A DNA stretch of 64,000 nt. Source: BOG-994 sp049514215. Its GTDB lineage: Bacteria > Pseudomonadota > Gammaproteobacteria > Burkholderiales > Burkholderiaceae_D. Positions 1 to 8,406 of this stretch are shown here, piece by piece (within the stretch, counting starts at the first letter, position 1; every line of letters starts with the position of its first letter). The DNA lies in the NCBI GenBank assembly GCA_049514215.1, contig JBEKVI010000003.1, positions 62,001-126,000 of the forward strand, given 5' to 3'. Under the pieces are notes generated by a model. The model saw only the letters and a program-made list of their open reading frames with translations, did not search any database and was not told the DNA's origin. The position numbers and the translations under genes are program-made.

Positions 1-981
1 TGTCTGAGTGAATAGATAGATGGCGTAGTCCACCGCTTCACCGATCAGCGTGGTGCCAAATCCGAGGGTGATGCCATGGACCGAGCCGAATCCCAGCGCA
101 ACGGCGGCGACGCCCCCCAAGGCGCCGCTGATGACGGGCAACAGCGCGAGTGCCAGAACAGTCAGCGAACGGTAGACGAACAGCAGCACGCCGGCGACGA
201 GAGCGGTTGCGAGGAGCGACAGGCGCGAAGCATCCTGTTTGATCTTGGCGCGCGTATGGACCGAGATCACCCCAGGCCCGCTGGCCAGCAGCCGGGCGTT
301 GCGCGCACCCGTGGCCGCTTGTGCGGCACCAAAGGCGGCGTTCAGGGCTCTTAAAGTGTCTTCCTGCCGATCGATATCGAAACCGGCCGCGCGTGTCTGG
401 ATGATGAGGAGGGCGCGCGTCCCATCGCGCGAGAACCAGACGCCATCGCGCTTGGCCGGTTGGGTGTCCTCACGGAAGGTGTCGATCAGATGCAACAGCT
501 CGCCGCTCGGATCGTCGGGCAAGACCCGCTTGATGAGCGCCCCCGCAGGAGAGCTCAGGAGTTCGAGATCATTTTGTAGTTCGTCACGCAAGGCTTGGGC
601 ACTAAAGTGCCCCGGTGTCACGGCGTCGCTTAACAGGTAGCGGTGATTCCAGAGATAGTCTCGATCCTTGGGAGCCACCACATCCTCGCCATTGTGAACC
701 AGCGTGAAGCGAGGATCGGCACGCAAGCGCTGGGCGAGGTCGTGGCTGATCGCCGTGAGCTGGTCGGGGGTGGCCTGCTCGATTCCGACCAGCACCAGAC
801 GTGAGACGACGCCGTTTCGCAACTGTTCGACCAGGATTTTCTGGGCGGCTGACGGGGACCGCGGAAGGAAAGCGGAGAGGTCGGCCGTGAACTGGGCCCG
901 GCTGATCAGCAGTACGGCCAGCGCCAGACCAACGAGCCACACGCCGATGGCCCATTTGTTGGCCCTGCGAAACCGCGTCAT
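1..981 (-). CDS. MMPL/RND-family exporter, N-terminal part (cut by window edge)
   Basis: An open frame runs from the ATG at 981 to the first base of the window, giving the first 327 residues; the C-terminal part lies outside. The N-terminus has a membrane segment at about residues 10-28, then a long periplasmic loop (start of the porter domain), then closely spaced hydrophobic helices from about residue 255. The helix ending in GEAVDYAIYLFTQ has an Asp in mid-membrane, as expected for MMPL/RND transporters driven by protons. The start overlaps the stop of the LolA-like gene by 4 nt (ATGA), so the two are translationally coupled. In aryl-polyene clusters an MMPL protein next to a LolA homologue is thought to move the lipid product to the outer membrane; that role is inferred from context here. 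Confidence 0.85.
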   Translation of the reverse strand, partial: MTRFRRANKWAIGVWLVGLALAVLLISRAQFTADLSAFLPRSPSAAQKILVEQLRNGVVSRLVLVGIEQATPDQLTAISHDLAQRLRADPRFTLVHNGEDVVAPKDRDYLWNHRYLLSDAVTPGHFSAQALRDELQNDLELLSSPAGALIKRVLPDDPSGELLHLIDTFREDTQPAKRDGVWFSRDGTRALLIIQTRAAGFDIDRQEDTLRALNAAFGAAQAATGARNARLLASGPGVISVHTRAKIKQDASRLSLLATALVAGVLLFVYRSLTVLALALLPVISGALGGVAAVALGFGSVHGITLGFGTTLIGEAVDYAIYLFTQT

Positions 982-1589
982 GGGTCTTTTTGAACACTCA
1001 TGAGGGAATGATCGCCGTCGGCTTCCTTGACTTCGATGGTGTCGATCAGATTGCCACTTCCCGCAATGGCGACGGATTCGACCAAGGCATGCATCTTCTG
1101 CTCGCGCGGCACGAGCATGAGCCTCCAGCGCGTCGCATCGCCCTCGAGAGTAAGCTCATAGAATCGGTTCAGCGTCGCCGTATCGCCTGCGAGGGTGGCG
1201 CGGATGCTTTCGATGAAGGCCCAGATTTCCGGATACTCCTGAAGGCTTAAAGTTCGCTTCTCACGGCCCTCGTTGCGCTCGTAGGTTAGCTGGTCCTGAT
1301 CGACGACAAGGCTTTCGGGCTTGGGTTGGGTCGTGATCTTTTCCAGATGCGAGGGTGCGGCATAAACGAGGGTTCCGGAGCTCTCGAGAGGTTCTTTCAG
1401 GACATTGAGGAACTTGCGTTCGACAAAATGGGCGCGGGCCGATTTGACCGTTGAAAGACTTTGCATGAGGGTATCGACCGTAAAGCCTGCGTCTTGGGCG
1501 CTAAATGCATAGGAAAACATTCCCAGCCACGCAAGCACGGATGCAGCGGACCAAAAGACGCTTCTGGCTCGCTTACTTCCAGAAATCAT
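978..1589 (-). CDS. LolA-like outer-membrane lipoprotein carrier of a polyene-type cluster
   Basis: A 203-residue protein with an N-terminal signal sequence (basic start, hydrophobic stretch about 11-30 ending near AFSA) and the LolA/LolB-like beta-sheet pattern, including SARAHFVERKFL and a SSGTLVYAAPSHLEK segment. Housekeeping LolA carries lipoproteins through the periplasm. This divergent paralogue sits between a lipid acyltransferase and an MMPL exporter, the order seen in aryl-polyene clusters, so its cargo is probably the cluster's acylated product. It starts inside the end of the acyltransferase gene (17 nt overlap) and its stop overlaps the exporter start. The family call is firm; the cargo is inferred. 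Confidence 0.82.
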   Translation of the reverse strand: MISGSKRARSVFWSAASVLAWLGMFSYAFSAQDAGFTVDTLMQSLSTVKSARAHFVERKFLNVLKEPLESSGTLVYAAPSHLEKITTQPKPESLVVDQDQLTYERNEGREKRTLSLQEYPEIWAFIESIRATLAGDTATLNRFYELTLEGDATRWRLMLVPREQKMHALVESVAIAGSGNLIDTIEVKEADGDHSLMSVQKDP

Positions 1590-2475
1590 AAAAATTGAAC
1601 CAATTAAAGGGGTCGAGGCGGCAGTAGTGCTCGAGTCGCTCGACGTAGCGCTGCAGTGCTTCCTGGATCATCTTGTTGCGCGCGAGGGTGGGTTCGCTAA
1701 ATGCCGGGACCTTCTCGAAATAGACGTCGTAGCGAGAGCCACCCCTGTAGAGCCCGTACATCAGCACGGTCGGTCGCTTGAGCATCGCTGCGATGCGAAA
1801 CGGTCCGAGCGGGAAGGCGGCCTCGGACCCGAGGAAAGGGCATCGAAGCTGTTTTTCATCGCGAATCGAGCGATCCGCCAGAATGCCAACGAGATCGCCT
1901 GCGTCCAGTCGTTCGACAACCTTCAGCATCGAATCACAATGGCCAAGCCCGATGATTTCCTGACCCCGAAGGGGATTGATGGCGGCGAGGACGGAATTGA
2001 GCTTTCTCGCATTTTCCTCATACATGACCATGCTGACATTGCGCTTGACCATCAGGCGGCCGAGGGTGCGTACGGCTTCGAAACTGCCCAGGTGAGCACC
2101 GAGCAAAACGATCCCCTCGGGTTGGAAAAAAAGGGCCTTGACCTCAGGCTCGAGGTGCACCTCGACCTCGAAGCCCTCGATTCTGTCGTTGAGGAAATAG
2201 ACCCGGTCCAAAACGGTTGAGGCAAAAGCAAAGAAGTGCCTATAACTCTCGACAAGGCGTGCCTTGCGTCCCAGCACACGCCCCAGAAACTGCCGCGATC
2301 CTTCTAGCGCGCGCGGCGCAAACAGCAAAAAATAGGCGCACACGGGATAGAGCAGCGCGCGTGCGGCCGGCCGGCCGACGCGGAGGGCGACGAATGCAAT
2401 AAACCGGATCGACCAGATCGAACTGCGTTCGGGGCGCTCACGCCAATGGTCGGCGTGCTTCACCGATGTGACCAT
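1573..2475 (-). CDS. LpxL/HtrB-like lipid acyltransferase
   Basis: About 300 residues. The HxxxxE active-site motif of lysophospholipid/lipid A acyltransferases is visible as GAHLGSFEAVR, followed by the second block around GILADRSIRDE and the FPLGPFRIA stretch. A hydrophobic region near the N-terminus fits inner-membrane anchoring. I chose the ATG at 2475 (MVTSVKHADHW). A GTG at 2499 is equally possible because it overlaps the stop of the upstream dehydratase as GTGA, which would give eight more residues; neither has a strong Shine-Dalgarno sequence. Homologues in aryl-polyene clusters are usually bifunctional glycosyltransferase-acyltransferases; only the acyltransferase part is present here. 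The likely role is attaching the polyene acyl chain to a lipid carrier. Confidence 0.83.
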   Translation of the reverse strand: MVTSVKHADHWRERPERSSIWSIRFIAFVALRVGRPAARALLYPVCAYFLLFAPRALEGSRQFLGRVLGRKARLVESYRHFFAFASTVLDRVYFLNDRIEGFEVEVHLEPEVKALFFQPEGIVLLGAHLGSFEAVRTLGRLMVKRNVSMVMYEENARKLNSVLAAINPLRGQEIIGLGHCDSMLKVVERLDAGDLVGILADRSIRDEKQLRCPFLGSEAAFPLGPFRIAAMLKRPTVLMYGLYRGGSRYDVYFEKVPAFSEPTLARNKMIQEALQRYVERLEHYCRLDPFNWFNFYDFWK

Positions 2476-2495
2476 GGACTTGTTTTTTGCGCCGC

Positions 2496-2798
2496 TCACG
2501 ATGGGTTCGCGCGTAAGGACCCGGCGAGCACGGTCTGCCCCTCCCGATGGCATTCGAACCGGATCTGGGATTGCGCATCCGTATGCCAGCGGATCTCCAC
2601 GCGTTGGCCGGGGCGCACAGGATGGAGGAATTTCGCGGACTGCAGCGAAAACCCCGTCCCAAACGCTAACCCGTGGGCATTTAGGATCTTTACCACTTCG
2701 TCGAGAAGCACCGCCCCGGGAATGACCGGGTTACCTGGAAAATGCCCGGCCGCGGTCGGGTGGTCGGCGGCAAAATAGGTCTCGCAGGAGCCGCGCAT
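2496..2798 (-). CDS. FabZ/FabA-like 3-hydroxyacyl-ACP dehydratase (hot-dog fold)
   Basis: A short 100-residue hot-dog protein. The active-site block HPTAAGHFPGNPVIPGAVLLDE contains the His and the GHFPGxPxxPG signature of FabA/FabZ dehydratases, with a following acidic residue. It probably removes water from 3-hydroxyacyl-ACP during chain building, leaving the conjugated double bonds. At about 100 residues it is shorter than housekeeping FabZ (about 150), as is common for the dehydratase subunits of aryl-polyene clusters. It starts 3 nt after the AMP-ligase stop, clearly in the same operon. Confidence 0.85.
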   Translation of the reverse strand: MRGSCETYFAADHPTAAGHFPGNPVIPGAVLLDEVVKILNAHGLAFGTGFSLQSAKFLHPVRPGQRVEIRWHTDAQSQIRFECHREGQTVLAGSLRANPS

Positions 2799-2801
2799 GG
2801 C

Positions 2802-4163
2802 TTATTCCTCCGCCGACTCGGCGACGAGACGCGTCAGGGCCGATCGAGGCAGCTTGCCTGTGGTATTACGCGGAAGTTCAGCAACGCGATAGAGAGGTCG
2901 AGGCAGAAAGGCGGGATCGATGCGGTTGCGCAGTCCGAGCTGCAATTCGGCGTCGCTCACACCCGGCGCAACCACGAAAGCCACGAGCCGGGTAAGTTGG
3001 TCGGGCGCGTGATCTGGCATGACGAACACTCCGTCGTGGACCCCCGGGATGGAATTCAGATGGAAATTCAATGCAGCAAGAGAAGTTCGTTTGCCCCCGA
3101 CATTGATGAGGTCGGTGCGCCGCCCGTGCAGAAGGAATGTGTCGTCGGACTCGATCTCCAGTAAATCTTGGAGTTCGGCTTCCTGCTCCACGGGGCCGCC
3201 CGCGGCGAAGAAACGGCTGGTATCCGAACGCAGCGTGATGCCTTCCAAAAGCTTCCAGGCGGCGCCGTTGGTTGTTCTGCGAGACGCGAGTTGACCCGCT
3301 TCGGTACATCCATAGATCTCGTAGAGGGGTGCGCCAAAGCGGGCTTCTGCTTCGCTTGCGAGCTGCGGGAAAAGCGGAGCGGTCGCGCAGATCAGAAGAT
3401 CAAGCTCGGGAAGTGCCCCGGCGTCGGCCAGAACGACGCGCAAGTGAACCGGGGTGGTCACGAGGATCCGTGGTCGCGGAAGGGCGCTAAGTCGCGCCAA
3501 GATATCGGCGGGATAAAAGGGCCTGCCTCCGTCGAACGCCACGCCATGCTGCAAGGGCAAGAGTACGCTCGACTCGAGGCCATACATATGCTGGGCGGGG
3601 ACGGTCGCAAGCAGGTTGCCACCCGTAAAGCGGTTGATCGCGAGGGCAGCACCAGCTATGCAGCTTCCACTGACAAGCGATCCGAAGGTCTTTTCGTGGG
3701 CTGAAGGCTCGCCCGTGGATCCGGAGGTAAACACGTGGGCTGCCACCTGGTCGGCCGCAAATTTGGGGACCGTCATCGCGCTAGCGTACCGGTCCGAGAG
3801 ATTCTCGCGCCGCGCAAGCCGAGCCGAGGTCTCGGGATACGAAAATCTCTCCAAGGACACATCGGCGGCGGCCTTGTCGGCCAAGCAGTACAACTCGTCG
3901 TAGCGCTTTGACAGGCGCGCGATCATTGCGGAGGTATGGTCGGGCGGCAGCAGGGTGACCTGACGGCGGACGAGCGCCGCGGCCAGGCCGACGGCGAAGC
4001 GATAGCGGTCGCTGCACAGGTTCAGAACAAACGCGCGTTTGGGAAGCGCGCGTGCGACGAGGTCGACCTCCCTCAAAAATCCCGCCACGTTCACCGACGC
4101 ATGCTCCACGTAGCCCAAAATGGACTTGGGTCGCTCGTGTCGCAACAGCGGCAATGCAGTCAT
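2802..4163 (-). CDS. AMP-dependent acyl-ACP/acyl-CoA ligase of the polyene cluster
   Basis: A compact 453-residue ANL-superfamily enzyme. The phosphate-binding loop is VFTSGSTGEPSAHEKTFGSL, the adenylate-binding block is YGCTEAGQLASRR, the hinge/core region is GRRTDLINVGGKRTS, and the C-terminal lysine motif is PRNTTGKLPRSAL. It should activate a carboxylate starter, in known aryl-polyene systems a benzoic-acid-type acid, and load it onto the adjacent carrier protein. The loop has several residues between the Pro and the Lys (PSAHEK), as in other ligases of these clusters. Expression is operonic, 13 nt downstream of the COG4648 membrane gene. Confidence 0.85.
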   Translation of the reverse strand: MTALPLLRHERPKSILGYVEHASVNVAGFLREVDLVARALPKRAFVLNLCSDRYRFAVGLAAALVRRQVTLLPPDHTSAMIARLSKRYDELYCLADKAAADVSLERFSYPETSARLARRENLSDRYASAMTVPKFAADQVAAHVFTSGSTGEPSAHEKTFGSLVSGSCIAGAALAINRFTGGNLLATVPAQHMYGLESSVLLPLQHGVAFDGGRPFYPADILARLSALPRPRILVTTPVHLRVVLADAGALPELDLLICATAPLFPQLASEAEARFGAPLYEIYGCTEAGQLASRRTTNGAAWKLLEGITLRSDTSRFFAAGGPVEQEAELQDLLEIESDDTFLLHGRRTDLINVGGKRTSLAALNFHLNSIPGVHDGVFVMPDHAPDQLTRLVAFVVAPGVSDAELQLGLRNRIDPAFLPRPLYRVAELPRNTTGKLPRSALTRLVAESAEE

Positions 4164-4176
4164 GGGCGAGCCTTAG

Positions 4177-4839
4177 CTAGCGGTTTTCGATCGGCTCGGA
4201 ATGCGACGGTCTCGCAGATTCGGTGAACGCTCGAATCATCTGCGGAATCGATGCATGGCGGTAGTCCCTGAAGTGGGTGATCCGGTAGAGGTATTCTGCA
4301 AGGAACATGAGCGCGATTAATGGGGCATTCAATACGTTCACGAATAGCGACCAAAGCGCAATCGGCGCCAGAAGGAACAGAGCCAACGAGATGATCAATT
4401 GGGCCGCGAAGAAGATGGCCCAAGCAGCAGTCACGCTGCGTGTGTAGCCTTCCATTCTTTGAGGGAAGGACCGATCCACCTTACGTGCAAAGATCGTGAT
4501 CAGGGGTTCACGCCCTGGCAAAAGCGAGCCTCCAAAAAAAATCAGAAGGCCGAGGTTGATGAGAGCGTGCGGCACGCCCGAGACGGCAAGCAGGCTCTCC
4601 CGAGCGGATTGCCAGGAAAGGGCGAGCACGACAATGCCGAAGGCTGCGAATGTCCACCGATGCCGCGATGTGGATCGAAAAACCAGGATCGCACCGACAA
4701 TCACCACCTGCGCCGAGATTAGGATCGCCGCCCACGTCGTCCAGCGGCTGGCGCTCGTGAGCGCCACGTGAGTCAACCACGGATAGCTGCCAATGACGAG
4801 GAACGCAAGCGCGCGCCAGACCCACGCCCACAGGCGCAC
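4177..4839 (-). CDS. COG4648-type integral membrane protein
   Basis: A 220-residue hydrophobic protein with about five or six predicted membrane helices (for example WVWRALAFLVIGSYPWLTH, WAAILISAQVVIVGAILVF, AWAIFFAAQLIISLALFLL). It starts with GTG at 4839, directly abutting the TAA of the upstream carrier protein gene with no spacer. Proteins of this family occur almost only in aryl-polyene or related pigment clusters, between carrier proteins and the ligase. Their biochemical function is not established; a membrane-assembly or export role is a guess. Confidence 0.78.
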   Translation of the reverse strand: MRLWAWVWRALAFLVIGSYPWLTHVALTSASRWTTWAAILISAQVVIVGAILVFRSTSRHRWTFAAFGIVVLALSWQSARESLLAVSGVPHALINLGLLIFFGGSLLPGREPLITIFARKVDRSFPQRMEGYTRSVTAAWAIFFAAQLIISLALFLLAPIALWSLFVNVLNAPLIALMFLAEYLYRITHFRDYRHASIPQMIRAFTESARPSHSEPIENR

Positions 4840-5115
4840 TTACTTCACCCGGTGCTGTTGGATGTGCAGGGTCAAGCCGCGCAGCGAGCCAAAGATCTTG
4901 CGGTTATCTTCGTCATCGGAGCGCAGTTTGAATCCGTAGGTTTTGGAGATGGCAAGCGCAATTTCCAAGATATCCAGGGAGTCCAGACCGAGACCCTCCC
5001 CATAGAGCGGCGCGTCCGGATCGATGTCGGCGGGTTGGACTTCGAGATTGAGCGTCGCCACGATCAGTTCTGCGACCTCGAGTTCCTGTACCGCCTGGAC
5101 GTTCAAGTTATTCAT
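4840..5115 (-). CDS. Acyl carrier protein
   Basis: A 91-residue acidic helical protein. The phosphopantetheine attachment motif is GLDSLD with the serine at residue 46. It would carry the growing polyene chain as a thioester. It is the first gene of the leftward operon in this window; the next gene on its other side is divergent. Known aryl-polyene operons usually carry two carrier proteins in tandem, but only one is here, so a second may lie beyond the left edge. Confidence 0.9.
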   Translation of the reverse strand: MNNLNVQAVQELEVAELIVATLNLEVQPADIDPDAPLYGEGLGLDSLDILEIALAISKTYGFKLRSDDEDNRKIFGSLRGLTLHIQQHRVK

Positions 5116-5294
5116 GGTTGTTCTGCAACCTCTTCATTTATAACCCAAATCTTAGCTGATCTCGTACCGGACAACAAGACAGCGGGCCAGCCGGTCCGAT
5201 GGCCGCGAACGACGCTTCAAACCTGTAAGGCGGCAGCGCTTGCGTCGACCAACTACCATGAGACGAATCGCTGCGCAAGAATGAGGCCCGACCC

Positions 5295-6086
5295 ATGATA
5301 CCGACCAAGCGTTCTTATCTTGCCTTCCTTGCGGCTCTCGCCGTCGCGGGGAGCGCCCTCGGGGCTCCCGTTTGCGAGAAGCATAGTGCGGCGCACACCG
5401 TCGCCCTTCTTGAGCTTTATACCTCGGAGGGATGCAACAGTTGCCCTCCTGCTGACGCGTTCGTGCGCGGTCTCTATGCGAGCGGATGGAGCGCCGACCA
5501 GGTTGTTCCCCTGGCTTTGCACGTGGATTATTGGGATTCGCTCGGATGGCGCGACCGCTTCGCAAGTCCCCAATTTACCCAGAGACAGTACTGGCTTTCG
5601 GCTGCGGCCCATGAGCGCACGGTCTACACGCCGGAACTCTTTCTTGCAGGCCGCGAGGAGCGGGACTGGCGCACCGACTTCGCAGCGACTGTGCGCGCCA
5701 TCAACACCCATGTAGCGCGCGCCAACATCGACCTTCTGCAAAGACCGGCCCCGGCAGGTAGCGTGTCTGTGGATGCCAAGGCCCGGGTCGGAACGTCCGA
5801 ACGCGGGGCGCCTTTGAACCTCTATTTCGCGGTGTATCAGAACGAACTCGTCTCTGAGGTCAAGGACGGGGAAAATCGGGGTGCGACTTTGCATCACAGC
5901 TTCGTGGTGAGGCAATGGGGGACCCCCGTTCCTCTCGACAGCCAGGGCAACGCCGTGCTCTCCTGGCAAAACCCGCTGCCAGGCAATGCGAAACCGGCCG
6001 ACCTCGGGTTCGTCGCATTTGTTCAAAACACGCAGACGGGGGAGATCCTGCAGGCCCTCGCGTTGCCGGCCTGCGAGGCTTACTGA
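5295..6086 (+). CDS. DUF1223 secreted thioredoxin-like protein
   Basis: A 263-residue protein with an N-terminal signal peptide (hydrophobic 8-22, likely cleavage after SALGA). The mature part starts with the DUF1223 hallmark LLELYTSEGCNSCPPAD, in which the CxxC pair lies in a thioredoxin-like fold, followed by LHVDYWDSLGW, also typical. The substrate is unknown; a periplasmic thiol or metal role is plausible from the CNSC motif. It is divergent from the carrier protein gene and convergent with the downstream gamma-glutamyltransferase, so it is probably monocistronic. Confidence 0.87.
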   Translation: MIPTKRSYLAFLAALAVAGSALGAPVCEKHSAAHTVALLELYTSEGCNSCPPADAFVRGLYASGWSADQVVPLALHVDYWDSLGWRDRFASPQFTQRQYWLSAAAHERTVYTPELFLAGREERDWRTDFAATVRAINTHVARANIDLLQRPAPAGSVSVDAKARVGTSERGAPLNLYFAVYQNELVSEVKDGENRGATLHHSFVVRQWGTPVPLDSQGNAVLSWQNPLPGNAKPADLGFVAFVQNTQTGEILQALALPACEAY

Positions 6087-6093
6087 CTTTGGC

Positions 6094-7701
6094 CTAGAAG
6101 CCTGCTGCCTGGCCGTCGCGGCGCGAGTCACTCGCAGCCACGTAGCCGTGATCTGGATCTTCGGAAAGCTTCCAGATGAACTGTCCTGATCCAAAGTCCA
6201 TGTACGAATCGGGAATCGTCTCGATGACATGACCGCGTGCTCGCAAGGCTTCGACCACTGCGACGGGCATGGTCGCCTCACAATCGAGCGATAGGCCGCG
6301 GTTGAACTTCCAGCGTGGCGCGTCGCAGGCCGCCTGCGGCTGTTGGCGGTAATTCAGCATGCGCACGAGCGTCTGCAGGTGGCCCTGGGGTTGCATGTTG
6401 CCTCCCATCACCCCAAAGCTCATCTGCGGTCGACCCTTTCGGGTGAGAAAGGCTGGAATGATGGTGTGAAAGGGACGCTTGCGTGGTGCGACCCGGTTCG
6501 GATGCTCGGCGGCATGCGAGAAACCGTAGCCCCGGTTCTGCAGGCTCACCCCGGTGCCCGGTACCACGATGCCGCTCCCAAAGCCCATGTAATTCGACTG
6601 GATGAAACTGATCATCATGCCGCGTTCGTCGGCCGCGGTGAGGTAGACCGTCCCTCCTGCAGGGGGACGTCCGTGGCCGAACGACTGCGCCCGGTCGGGG
6701 TTGATCTGCCGGGCGCGTTCGGCGAGGTAGGCGTCGTCTAACAGATGGGCGCCCGTGACCTCGGTCATCGCGCTCGCGTCGGCGACCCAATGATAGACAT
6801 CGGCGAAGGCCAGTTTCATGGCCTCGATTTGCAGATGCTGCGATTCCACCGAATCGAGCGGATGATCTTCGATGTGCAAATGGCTTAGGATCCCCAGAGC
6901 CATGAGGGCGGCGATTCCCTGGCCATTCGGGGGGATCTCATGCACGGTATAGCCCGCATAGTCCTTCTCGATGGGCTTGACCCATTCGGGACGAAAGTCG
7001 GCGAGATCCGCCTCGGCCATCGAGCCGCCGTTGTCTAGGCTGTGTTCGGCGAGGGCCTTGGCGATCTCGCCTTCGTAGAAGGAGCGTCCGCGCGTGAGGG
7101 CAATGCTCCTTAGGGTCTTGCCCGCTTCGGGAAACACGAATTTCTCACCAGGCCTGGGCGCGCGCCCGTGCGGCATGAAGGCCGCGGCAAATCCCGGCTG
7201 TCCGGCGAGAGTCTCGATTTGAGCCTGCCACTTTCGCGCCACGATTGCGGCCACGGCGTGTCCGCGTTCGGCGATCTCGATGGCCGGCTCGAGCAGATCG
7301 GCAAATGCGAGCTTTCCGTAGCGCTGGGACAAGGCGACCCAGCCGGCGACGGCGCCCGGCACGGTGACGCTGTCCCATCCGCGCTGGGGCGGGGTCTCGC
7401 CATACTTCTTCCGAAAGTAGTCGGCGTTCCAGGTGCGCGGCGAATGACCGGATGCGTTCAGACCGGAAAGACCATCCTGATCGGCAACGATGGCGAAACA
7501 GTCGCTTCCCAATCCATTGGAGACGGGCTCGACAATCGTTAAGACGGCGGCCGCGGCCACGGCTGCATCCACGGCGCTGCCGCCTTTGAGCAACATTCGG
7601 ACCCCAGCCTGTGATGCCAACGGATGGGATGTCGAGACGAGATTGCGCGCAAACACCGGCGTGCGCACCGTCGGGTAAGGGTTGTTCCAATCAAAATCCA
7701 T
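6094..7701 (-). CDS. Gamma-glutamyltransferase family protein
   Basis: A 535-residue Ntn-hydrolase of the GGT family. It has the early block GGSAVDAAVAAAAVLTIVEPVSNGLG and the autoprocessing site around GGTVYLTAADERG, where Thr351 should become the N-terminal nucleophile of the small subunit. Later blocks include SFIQSNYMGFGSG and a MGGNMQPQGHLQ stretch. There is no obvious signal peptide, so it is closer to cytoplasmic YwrD-like members than to periplasmic E. coli GGT. The reaction is hydrolysis or transfer of gamma-glutamyl groups from glutathione-like or related substrates; the exact substrate cannot be read from sequence. Confidence 0.9.
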   Translation of the reverse strand: MDFDWNNPYPTVRTPVFARNLVSTSHPLASQAGVRMLLKGGSAVDAAVAAAAVLTIVEPVSNGLGSDCFAIVADQDGLSGLNASGHSPRTWNADYFRKKYGETPPQRGWDSVTVPGAVAGWVALSQRYGKLAFADLLEPAIEIAERGHAVAAIVARKWQAQIETLAGQPGFAAAFMPHGRAPRPGEKFVFPEAGKTLRSIALTRGRSFYEGEIAKALAEHSLDNGGSMAEADLADFRPEWVKPIEKDYAGYTVHEIPPNGQGIAALMALGILSHLHIEDHPLDSVESQHLQIEAMKLAFADVYHWVADASAMTEVTGAHLLDDAYLAERARQINPDRAQSFGHGRPPAGGTVYLTAADERGMMISFIQSNYMGFGSGIVVPGTGVSLQNRGYGFSHAAEHPNRVAPRKRPFHTIIPAFLTRKGRPQMSFGVMGGNMQPQGHLQTLVRMLNYRQQPQAACDAPRWKFNRGLSLDCEATMPVAVVEALRARGHVIETIPDSYMDFGSGQFIWKLSEDPDHGYVAASDSRRDGQAAGF

Positions 7702-7782
7702 GGATCGTCTCAGCGGGGTCGAGCCCGAAATATAGCAACATTCCCTTTGGACCGCCGCATTCGCGCCCGCACCGAATCGGTC

Positions 7783-7788
7783 TAGAAT
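7783..7788 (+). promoter_or_regulatory. Possible -10 box upstream of the nitroreductase gene
   Basis: TAGAAT matches five of six bases of the sigma-70 -10 consensus and lies about 30 nt before the ATG at 7819. The matching -35 position is weak, so this is only a candidate. Confidence 0.3.
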
Positions 7789-7818
7789 ACTTTTCCCTTC
7801 TCTACGACCAAGTCAATC

Positions 7819-8406
7819 ATGCCCCGTCTTGACGATGTTGCTTTGGATGTCCTTTGGCGCAAGGCCCGCACGCACAACGCCTGGCAGGACAAACCCGTAA
7901 CGGAAGAGCAGCTGCGTGAGCTCTACGACCTGGTCAAAATGGGACCCACTTCGGCGAATTCGTCGCCGGCCCGATTCGTCTTCGTGACATCGCACGCGGG
8001 CAAGGAGAAACTGCGTCCGAGTCTTTCGGCGAACAATCTGGAAAAGACCATGGCTGCTCCGGTCACCGTCATCGTGGGCATGGACCTCGCGTTCCATGAG
8101 CGCCTCCCCGAATTGTTTCCGCATGCCGATGCGCGCAGCTGGTTCGTTGGAAAGCAGGCCCTCATCGAAACCACGGCGCTGCGCAACGCGAGCCTCCAAG
8201 GCGCCTATCTCATCCTCGCGGCGCGCGCGCTGGGCCTGGACGCCGGACCGATGTCCGGCTTTAACGCCGAGCTTGTGGACCAAGCGTTTTTCGCGGGAAC
8301 GACGGTGAAGTCCAACTTCCTGGTCAATCTGGGATACGCAGACCCGTCCAAACTCTTTTCCCGCAGCCCGAGGCTCCCGTTTGAAGAAGCCGCACAAATC
8401 GTCTGA
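7819..8406 (+). CDS. RutE-like nitroreductase / malonic semialdehyde reductase family
   Basis: A 195-residue FMN-dependent nitroreductase-fold protein. The N-terminal RTHNAWQDKPVTEEQL and KMGPTSANSSPARFVFV segments and the C-terminal FLVNLGYADPSKLFSRSPRL are characteristic of the RutE/YdfN branch (3-hydroxypropionate-forming malonic semialdehyde reductase in the Rut pyrimidine pathway). No other rut gene is nearby, so the substrate may differ. The downstream acetyltransferase gene overlaps its 3' end by 26 nt, so the two are co-transcribed. Confidence 0.85.
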   Translation: MPRLDDVALDVLWRKARTHNAWQDKPVTEEQLRELYDLVKMGPTSANSSPARFVFVTSHAGKEKLRPSLSANNLEKTMAAPVTVIVGMDLAFHERLPELFPHADARSWFVGKQALIETTALRNASLQGAYLILAARALGLDAGPMSGFNAELVDQAFFAGTTVKSNFLVNLGYADPSKLFSRSPRLPFEEAAQIV

